Below are positions 1 to 5,901 of a DNA stretch of 10,013 nt, one piece after another. Under the pieces are notes generated by a model, which worked only from the letters and a program-made list of their open reading frames with translations, had not been told where the DNA came from and made no database searches. Both the position numbers and the translations under genes were made by a program. The stretch is from assembly GCA_964442015.1 (NCBI GenBank), contig CAYTYA010000064.1:1-10013 (forward strand), written 5' to 3'. The stretch comes from GCA-002701945 sp964442015. GTDB lineage: Bacteria; Fidelibacterota; Marinisomatia; Marinisomatales; TCS55. The first letter of the stretch is position 1. Every line of letters starts with the position of its first letter.

Positions 1-281
1 TCATGCATACACATCATTAAAAAGTCTGCTGATTTATCACCAGTAAAAACTCTTCCTGTCCGATTTCCTCCATGCGCTGCAGGCGCCAATCCGACAATGA
101 TAATAGAAGCCATATGATCCCCATATCCTGGAACTGGCTTTCCCCAATAATCCCAATCCATATATTGTTTTCGCTTTTCATTTGCAATTTTTGTACGAAA
201 ATCAACTAGGCGAGTACAATCATTGCAATGGGTTAATTTTTCATTAAAATGATCTAATTTATCTTTATCATGTTTAGCCAT
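1..281 (-). CDS. udgB: Family-5 (type B) uracil-DNA glycosylase, N-terminal 93 residues, cut by left edge
   Basis: This DNA repair enzyme removes uracil and related deaminated bases from DNA to start base-excision repair. Translating the minus strand from the ATG at 281-279 gives an open frame of 93 codons that runs off the window. It carries a CNDC pair (C19, C22), the usual first two cysteines of the [4Fe-4S] cluster in family 4/5 enzymes. Next come YWGKPVPGYGD (45-55), IIIVGLAPAAHGGNRTGR (60-77) and FTGD (79-82). The GLAPA form of motif A separates family 5 from family 4 (GEAPG) and family 1 (GQDPYH). Known family-5 proteins are about 200-220 residues, so more than half lies outside the window. 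No Shine-Dalgarno sequence precedes the start. The gene is divergent from the PpiD-like gene. The family is certain from motifs; the intactness of the rest cannot be judged. Confidence 0.93.
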   Translation of the reverse strand, partial: MAKHDKDKLDHFNEKLTHCNDCTRLVDFRTKIANEKRKQYMDWDYWGKPVPGYGDHMASIIIVGLAPAAHGGNRTGRVFTGDKSADFLMMCMH

Positions 282-396
282 ATCTATAATATAGTTTTTT
301 TTAAATCTTCATACTACTTTCGATGTTCATTGCTTCCACAACCAACCTTATATAAATTCGCACCCAATTTTAACAATTATGAATTGAGTATTAATT
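282..396. promoter_or_regulatory. Divergent intergenic region, candidate promoters
   Basis: These 115 bp separate two divergent genes and so should hold a promoter for each. Rightward, TATAAA at 351-356 is a candidate -10 box about 40 bp before the PpiD-like ATG, but only a weak TTGCTT at 330-335 stands upstream, with 15 bp spacing. Leftward, the reverse complement reads TATATTATAG just before the ATG at 281, close enough that the transcript could be nearly leaderless. A run of eight A follows on the upstream side. All boxes are weak matches in A+T-rich sequence, so the boxes are guesses; only the divergent layout is certain. Confidence 0.3.
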
Positions 397-2241
397 ATGG
401 CTTTAATGACAACAATGCGCAACCGAATGCATATATTTTTATGGGCAATACTTATTCTATTCTTATTAAGTATATCCATTGGAGGCTTAGTAGGTGGTGC
501 AAATATCATTGATCAATTATTTGGTAGGGTCGACCCCTCGACTGCAATAGGTGTAGTAAATGGTCAAAAGATTTCCCCGGATGATTTTTCACGAGCTGTT
601 TCTGCTCGATTAGAACAAGTTCGCTCCAGCGGTCGTGAAATTACTGATAGAGACTTTGATCAAGCGAGAAAACAAGTATGGGATGATTATATTCGTGAAA
701 TATTAATTTCACAATCTATTGAAAAACTTGAAATATCCGCAACTGATCAGGAAGTGTTATATCACTTGCAAAATATACCACCACCTTTTTTAGTATCTGA
801 TCCCGCATTTCAAACAAATGGAGAGTTTGACCAAGCGAAATATGAACAAGCCATAAGCAATCCTAGTGGTAATGAGTGGATCCAGATTGAACAATTTATG
901 AAAGATACCTATATACCAAATATCAAACTGCAAGAAATGGTAAATGCAGATTTAATTATTTCAGATGAAGATGTTTGGGAAAGCTATATTAAGCAACATA
1001 TTAATTTTACTATTGATGGTGTTCATATTACCACAAATGCTGTAAAAGATGATGTAGTAGAACCAACTGAAGAAGAATTGTTTAATGAATACACAAAAAA
1101 CATTGACGATTTCTATCGTGAAGAGATGCGGTATCTTGATGTAGTATCTTGGGAAAAGAAACCTTCTAGTGAGGATTCTAGTCGAGTACTTGATGAATGT
1201 CAATTCATTATGGATCAATTAAATGATGGTGATAATTTTTCAAATTTAGCAAATGTTTATTCTCAAGATCCTGGCAATCAGGTTACTCCAGATTCTGGCA
1301 GAGGCGGAGATTTAGGGTGGTTTGGTAAAGGACAAATGGTTAAACCATTTGAAGAAGCTGCTTTTGTTGCGAAAACAGGCGATGTTGTTGGACCAGTTTT
1401 ATCCCGATTTGGGTATCATATAATTAAAGTAAATGATCGTAGAAATGAGAATGATAGAGAAGAAATAAATGCATCACATATACTTATGAAAATTGAAATG
1501 GGTCCTAATACAAATGATGCGCTTAAGCGCAAATCCACTCTTTTCAGCTATGACGCTTCTGATCCAAAAATAGGTTTTTCTGCTGCTCTTGATTCTCACC
1601 AAGTTGCTACAAAAAAGGTAACTAATATTTTAGAAGAAACTGCAAATCTTCAAAATTTTGGTGCGTTTCGACAAGCAGTTCGATTTGCTTATAATAATGA
1701 AGTGAATGATGTATCAGACCCTATGCAGAACGATCAGTACTTTATTGTCGCAAAGTTAGATAGTATATTGCCCGAAGGCACAAAATCTTTCGATGAAGTG
1801 CAAAATCAAATTAGAAATTCGATCAACCAAGAACGACAATTTGATCAAGCAAGAATTCTTGCTGAAAAATTAAGAGAAGAAGTAGATAATGGATCTACCT
1901 TTCAGCAAATAAAAGATAATTTTGAAAATATCGATCTTATCAATGATGATACAAAATTGTTAATAAGGAGTTTTCAATCCTTAGGAAAAAGCAATTATTT
2001 CGTAGGTGCACTATCTAATGCTAAAAAAGGAGATATTGTAGGACCACTTAAAACTCCTAGAGGATTTGGAATTGTTAATATTGTGGATATATCCCCTATT
2101 GATAGCTCTGATTTTGAGATGAAACGCGATGTCATTTACGATAATATATCGAACCAAAAAAGGAATACTAATTTTCAAAGCTGGTATCAAAATATTCTTG
2201 ATAAAGCTGAAATCATCGATAATAGAAAATATTATTTTTAA
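397..2241 (+). CDS. Membrane-anchored SurA/PpiD-like peptidyl-prolyl cis-trans isomerase (periplasmic foldase)
   Basis: The product is a 614-residue periplasmic chaperone/foldase expected to help fold secreted and outer-membrane proteins. A short basic N-terminus (MRNRM) precedes one hydrophobic helix (residues 12-34, ending IGGLVGGA), an uncleaved anchor as in PpiD. A SurA-type N-terminal chaperone region follows (about 45-240, with VVNGQKISPDDFSRAV). A parvulin domain lies at about 245-350, with DNFSNLANVYSQDPG (279-293), GGDLGWFGKGQM (303-314), PFEEAAF (317-323) and RFGYHIIKV (337-345). A second parvulin-like unit starts at ASHIL (359-363) but is degenerate; its end resembles GDIVGPLKTPRGFGIV (545-560). 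The C-terminus IIDNRKYYF resembles the tail of FCB-group homologues. ATG codons at 397, 406 and 415 are all possible starts; 397 is the longest and keeps the anchor whole. GAG eight bases upstream is the only hint of a ribosome site. The next gene begins 80 bp downstream. Confidence 0.9.
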   Translation: MALMTTMRNRMHIFLWAILILFLLSISIGGLVGGANIIDQLFGRVDPSTAIGVVNGQKISPDDFSRAVSARLEQVRSSGREITDRDFDQARKQVWDDYIREILISQSIEKLEISATDQEVLYHLQNIPPPFLVSDPAFQTNGEFDQAKYEQAISNPSGNEWIQIEQFMKDTYIPNIKLQEMVNADLIISDEDVWESYIKQHINFTIDGVHITTNAVKDDVVEPTEEELFNEYTKNIDDFYREEMRYLDVVSWEKKPSSEDSSRVLDECQFIMDQLNDGDNFSNLANVYSQDPGNQVTPDSGRGGDLGWFGKGQMVKPFEEAAFVAKTGDVVGPVLSRFGYHIIKVNDRRNENDREEINASHILMKIEMGPNTNDALKRKSTLFSYDASDPKIGFSAALDSHQVATKKVTNILEETANLQNFGAFRQAVRFAYNNEVNDVSDPMQNDQYFIVAKLDSILPEGTKSFDEVQNQIRNSINQERQFDQARILAEKLREEVDNGSTFQQIKDNFENIDLINDDTKLLIRSFQSLGKSNYFVGALSNAKKGDIVGPLKTPRGFGIVNIVDISPIDSSDFEMKRDVIYDNISNQKRNTNFQSWYQNILDKAEIIDNRKYYF

Positions 2242-2321
2242 TTTATTTTGTATATAAAGGCGCGAGATCGTTCCTTTAATAATTCAACAACAATGATCAA
2301 TTAACTCATGTAAATTATATC

Positions 2322-3609
2322 ATGGCAATAATTGAATCCAGAGTAGATCCAACATCAGAAAAATATAAATCTAATTTTGATCATCATAGTAAGTTAGATG
2401 ATGATCTAAAAAATGTACTGGATCAGATTAAGATGATGGGATCACCTAGTAGAATAGAAAAACATAAGTCAAGAGGAAAACAAACTGCTAGAGAACGAAT
2501 CAATAATTTAAAGGATCCTGATACAGAATTTTTGGAATTTTCAATTTTAGCGGCCTATAATGTCTATGAAGACACAATTCCAGCAGCAGGAATAATTACT
2601 GGCTTAATTACAATTGAGGGTAGACAATGTATTGTCGTTGCTAATGATGCTACTGTTAAAGGCGGAACCTATTATCCACTTACTGTTAAAAAGCATCTTC
2701 GAGCGCAAGAGATTGCAATGGAGAATGGTCTACCATGCATTTATTTAGTAGATAGTGGTGGTGCATATCTACAAAAACAAGATNNNNNNNNNNNNNNNNN
2801 NNNNNNNNNNNNNNNNNNNNNNNNNNNNNNNNNNNNNNNNNNNNNNNNNNNNNNNNNNNNNNNNNNNNNNNNNNNNNNNNNNNAAAGATCATCGAACAAC
2901 TTTTAAAGTAATGGAAATTATTGCAAGAATTGTTGATGGATCTAATTTTGAAGAATTCAAATCTAACTATGGAAAAACTCTTGTTACAGGTTTTAGTAAA
3001 ATAGGAGGATATCCTGTAGGTATAATTGCCAATAACGGAGTTTTGATAAGTGAAAGTTCTTTAAAAGGTGCACACTTTATTGAATTATGCTCACAAAGAA
3101 AAATTCCGATGCTTTTTCTGCAAAATATAACTGGTTTTATGGTTGGAAAAAAAGCTGAACAAGGTGGAATTGCTAAAAATGGTGCAAAGATGGTTCAGGC
3201 TGTAGCCACGGCTAACGTTCCGAAATTAACAGTTATAATTGGTGGAAGCTTTGGAGCAGGAAATTATGCTATGGCTGGACGGGCATATCAACCAAGATTT
3301 TGTTGGATGTGGCCCAATGCTCGTATTTCAGTTATGGGGGGAGATCAAGCAGCCAATGTTCTTTCATCAGTAAAGAAACAACAACTTAATAAAGCTGGTG
3401 AGGAAATATCTTCCGAGGAACTTGAAGCATTACAAAAACCAATAAAGGAGAAGTATGAAAAAGAAGGACATCCTTATTATGCCAGCGCTAGATTATGGGA
3501 TGATGGCGTAATCCATCCTATTGAGACTCGAAATATTTTGATACAGGCGTTACAGGCCGTAAATACAAGACCTATTGAAGAAATGAAGTTTCCCGTATTT
3601 CGAATGTAA
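2322..3609 (+). CDS. mccB: Methylcrotonyl-CoA carboxylase-type carboxyltransferase (beta) subunit, interrupted by assembly gap
   Basis: This is the biotin-dependent carboxyltransferase subunit that moves CO2 from carboxybiotin to an acyl-CoA. The best match from memory is 3-methylcrotonyl-CoA (leucine catabolism); geranyl-CoA or another acyl-CoA carboxylase is possible. The N-terminal part (2322-2783, 154 residues) has RGKQTARERI (51-60), IVVANDATVKGGTYYPLTVK (104-123) and LPCIYLVDSGGAYL (137-150). The C-terminal part (2884-3609, 241 residues) has EIIARIVDG, LFLQNITGFMVGKK, GGSFGAGNYAMAGRAYQPRF, WPNARISVMGG and ARLWDDGVIHP. Family length is about 535, so about 140 residues are missing, including the glycine-rich GSCTAGGAY region known from the family. 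The halves are in different frames only because the gap is 100 bases long. No ribosome site is seen. No biotin carboxylase subunit gene is adjacent. Confidence 0.88.
2784..2883. other. Assembly gap of exactly 100 N inside the carboxyltransferase gene
   Basis: The 100 consecutive N are a conventional placeholder for a gap of unknown size. From the family's usual length the true gap is estimated at about 420-430 bases. Every reading frame appears open across it, which creates artificial overlapping open frames on both strands. The 33-34 unknown residues in each should be ignored. Confidence 0.97.
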
Positions 3610-3643
3610 TTTTTATAATAGTTATAATTTTTTATATACTGTC

Positions 3644-4543
3644 TTGACAAAAAACTCTCATACCCTTTTATATATCTTATTATCCATTACTATGGCAACA
3701 TGGGGATTATCTTGGACAAATGGTAAAATTTTATCCCAATACTGTTCTTCTTCAATTCTGGCTTTCTGGAGGTTTTTTCTATCTAGCATTTTTATGATTC
3801 CAGTCATATTGATAACTAAAAATAGTTTTAAGGTAAATGTTGATGGAATAAAATATATTATTATTGGTGCTATATTAATCTTCTGCTATAATATATTTTT
3901 CTTTATGGGTACCAATTTAGGATATGCCAATGTTGGTGGAGTATTCGTACCTACATTGAATCCAATTATTACTTTTATTCTCTCAGTAATAATCTTTAGA
4001 GAAAAAATTTACACCAAAGACTTTCTTGGACTAGCATTCGGAATTTGTGGAGGTATAATAGTGCTGGAAGCTTGGAATATATCTAGCGGACAAATGATTG
4101 CAAATGGTAATATTTTTTTCTTATTTGCTTCAATTTCATGGGGTATCATGTCCATAGTTTCAGGAAAATCTCATAATTCGATAGAAACACTTACATTTAG
4201 TTTTTGGGTTTATTTTATCGCATCATTATTTTGCTTATTGATTAATGTAAATGACAATATATTTGTAGTTATTGACTTTGACTTAATGTTTTGGTCTAAT
4301 TTAATTATATTATCAATTGGGGCGCAAGTTTTTGGTACTACAGTCTATTTTATTGCAACAACTAAACTTGGACCCCCTAAAGCTAGTTCATTTATTTTCT
4401 TAGTTCCAATAACCGCACCAATATTTAGCATGTTTCTTATTAATGAACAACTAGGAATAAATACTATCATTGGGGGAATGATGACTATGACTGCAGTTTA
4501 CTTAATTAATAGAGAAAAAGTTCAATCTGAACCAATTGATTGA
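3644..4543 (+). CDS. EamA/DMT-superfamily inner-membrane transporter
   Basis: The product is a 299-residue integral membrane protein with two tandem EamA repeats (about 8-142 and 153-289), five helices each. Hydrophobic segments lie near 7-25, 36-57, 69-88, 94-118, 127-144, 153-173, 184-201, 214-233, 247-266 and 273-288. Family marks are WGLSWTNGK (20-28), FWRF (41-44), NPIITF (106-111) and FREK (118-121). The superfamily exports or imports small metabolites such as amino acids or nucleosides; the substrate cannot be told here. The start chosen is TTG at 3644, because the first in-frame ATG (3692, residue 17) would remove most of helix 1 and there is no ATG between the upstream in-frame stop (3626) and 3644. 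The gene follows the carboxyltransferase by 34 bp, so they may be co-transcribed. Its end overlaps the convergent thioesterase gene by 22 bp. Confidence 0.88.
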   Translation: MTKNSHTLLYILLSITMATWGLSWTNGKILSQYCSSSILAFWRFFLSSIFMIPVILITKNSFKVNVDGIKYIIIGAILIFCYNIFFFMGTNLGYANVGGVFVPTLNPIITFILSVIIFREKIYTKDFLGLAFGICGGIIVLEAWNISSGQMIANGNIFFLFASISWGIMSIVSGKSHNSIETLTFSFWVYFIASLFCLLINVNDNIFVVIDFDLMFWSNLIILSIGAQVFGTTVYFIATTKLGPPKASSFIFLVPITAPIFSMFLINEQLGINTIIGGMMTMTAVYLINREKVQSEPID

Positions 4544-4944
4544 AAATTTGTTTTAAGAGCCTCTACTAACCCTTTTGGGGGCTTTACAGCCTTACCTGAT
4601 TGATCTGTGAATGCGTGAATCGTATAACCGGTGACAAGTAATTCATTATTACTACTTCGATAAATTTCGTAATCAATCCTCATTGTCGCTTTTGGGGGAT
4701 TATTTATCGTTGTATTTACCAGCAATATATCTTCAAAATTCGCACCAATTTTATAATCACAATGACTAGTTATTACTGGCAAAAAATATCCTTCATCTTC
4801 TATAGAAGTAACATCGATAGAGATTGATTGCAATAATTCTGTACGAGCTGCCTCAAAATACTCATAATAACGTGTATAATACACTACTCCCATCTGATCA
4901 ACATCTTTATAATATACTTTTGTCTTATAAGTAAATTTTATCAT
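4522..4944 (-). CDS. YbgC/FadM-like acyl-CoA thioesterase (hotdog fold, 4HBT family)
   Basis: This 140-residue single-domain hotdog protein is predicted to hydrolyse acyl-CoA thioesters in the cytoplasm. The N-terminal signature reads VYYKDVDQMGVVYYTRYYEY (10-29). D16 matches the catalytic aspartate of 4-hydroxybenzoyl-CoA thioesterase, and EAAR (31-34) closes the first helix. The later block ATMRIDYEIYR with ITSHCDYKIGA is also usual. Length is typical (about 130-145). The ATG overlaps the accA stop as TAATG, so translation is probably coupled to accA, and a role in acyl-CoA or lipid turnover is a reasonable inference. In proteobacteria YbgC lies with tol-pal genes; none are seen here, so I give no symbol. 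The 3' end overlaps the convergent EamA gene. Substrate chain length is unknown. Confidence 0.88.
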   Translation of the reverse strand: MIKFTYKTKVYYKDVDQMGVVYYTRYYEYFEAARTELLQSISIDVTSIEDEGYFLPVITSHCDYKIGANFEDILLVNTTINNPPKATMRIDYEIYRSSNNELLVTGYTIHAFTDQSGKAVKPPKGLVEALKTNFQSIGSD

Positions 4945-5900
4945 TATTCTTCTTGGAAGTACCCCATACCTTCATATCGTTTTATTCTAGATTGGAGATA
5001 ATCTTTATTACTATTTTGTTGTTCAATTAAGTCAAGTTCTTCTAGAATAATATTTTTTATAATACCATACGTTTTTTTAGGCTCTCTGTGCGCACCACCT
5101 GTTGGTTCATTAATAATTCTATCGCAGATTCCAATATCTTTTAAATCATTGGGCGCAACCTTCATTGCATCAGCGGCATCGGAAGCTTTCATTGCGTCAT
5201 GCCATAGGATCGATGCGCAACCCTCAGGGCTTATTACAGAATACCATGTATTCTCTAACATGACTAATCGATCGCATAATCCTATACCAAGCGCTCCCCC
5301 GCTTGCGCCTTCTCCTATCACAATAGCTAATATTGGAACATTAAGCTTTGCCATCTCCATTAAATTTCTAGCGATCGCCTCACCCTGTCCTCTTTCTTCT
5401 GCTCCTAATCCTGGATAAGCCCCAGGAGTATCAATTAAAGAAATAACTGGTAGATTAAATTTTTCTGCTAAACGCATTAAACGTAGAGCTTTGCGATATC
5501 CTTCTGGACGCATCATTCCAAAGTTTCTATATAAATTATCTTTTGTATTTCTTCCTTTTTGCTGACCAATAAATAAAACAGAACGTTCATTTATCTTTCC
5601 AATGCCTCCAATTATTGCCTTGTCATCAGCGTATGTTCTATCTCCATGTAATTCAATAAAATCTTCAGTAACTCCATTAATATAATCTAAACTAAAAGGT
5701 CTTTCTGGATGCCTTGCTAACTGCACCCTCTGCCATCGATTTAGATTGCCATATATTTCATCTATTTTCTTATCTCTTCTTTCAATTAATTTATTAAGCT
5801 CTAAAGGATTACTATCATCACCTTCCAAAGATTGAAGTTTGATTATTTTATCTTCAAACTCTTGGATAGGCTTTTCAAATTCTAAATAATGTTTTGCCAT
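4944..5900 (-). CDS. accA: Acetyl-CoA carboxylase, carboxyltransferase subunit alpha
   Basis: AccA pairs with AccD to form the carboxyltransferase that makes malonyl-CoA, the committed step of fatty-acid synthesis. The 318-residue product has the family's full length (about 315-325). It starts with a helical N-terminus ending in LARHPERP (61-68), followed by the carboxyltransferase core. Motifs are HGDRTYADDKAIIGG (85-99), NFGMMRPEGYRKALR (126-140), DTPGAYPGLGAEERGQGEAI (157-176), GEGASGGALGIG (196-207), ISPEGCASILW (223-233) and a C-terminal GGAHREP (268-274). No key block is missing. The ATG lies 1 nt after the stop of the fusion glycosyltransferase gene, with no Shine-Dalgarno sequence, and the stop overlaps the thioesterase start. 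It is therefore the fifth gene of the minus-strand operon. AccD, AccB and AccC are not in the window, so the holoenzyme must be encoded elsewhere. Confidence 0.97.
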   Translation of the reverse strand: MAKHYLEFEKPIQEFEDKIIKLQSLEGDDSNPLELNKLIERRDKKIDEIYGNLNRWQRVQLARHPERPFSLDYINGVTEDFIELHGDRTYADDKAIIGGIGKINERSVLFIGQQKGRNTKDNLYRNFGMMRPEGYRKALRLMRLAEKFNLPVISLIDTPGAYPGLGAEERGQGEAIARNLMEMAKLNVPILAIVIGEGASGGALGIGLCDRLVMLENTWYSVISPEGCASILWHDAMKASDAADAMKVAPNDLKDIGICDRIINEPTGGAHREPKKTYGIIKNIILEELDLIEQQNSNKDYLQSRIKRYEGMGYFQEE

Positions 5901-5901
5901 A

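Noticed and set aside
17..205. 62-residue minus-strand open frame near the left edge
   Set aside because: It is a shifted frame over the uracil-DNA glycosylase, whose true frame runs from 281 to the edge with family motifs.
270..512. 80-residue plus-strand open frame starting before the foldase gene
   Set aside because: It has no recognisable features and overlaps the foldase N-terminus in another frame.
2256..2277. Hairpin AAAGG..CG-AGAT-CG..CCTTT between the foldase and carboxyltransferase genes, a possible terminator
   Set aside because: The stem is short and interrupted by a mismatch and a G-T pair, and no T tract follows (AATAATTC). It cannot be called a terminator.
2686..2892. Open frame on the minus strand spanning the N gap
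   Set aside because: It is half N and antisense to clear carboxyltransferase coding sequence; an artefact of the gap.
4558..4583. Inverted repeat AGCC..CCC-TTTT-GGG-GGCT just after the EamA stop
   Set aside because: It has an eight-base bulge on one side, lacks a following T run, and lies inside the thioesterase coding sequence (the PPKG region), which explains its G and C runs.
5149..5418. 89-residue plus-strand open frame inside accA
   Set aside because: It is a shadow of the conserved accA core on the opposite strand and has no independent support.
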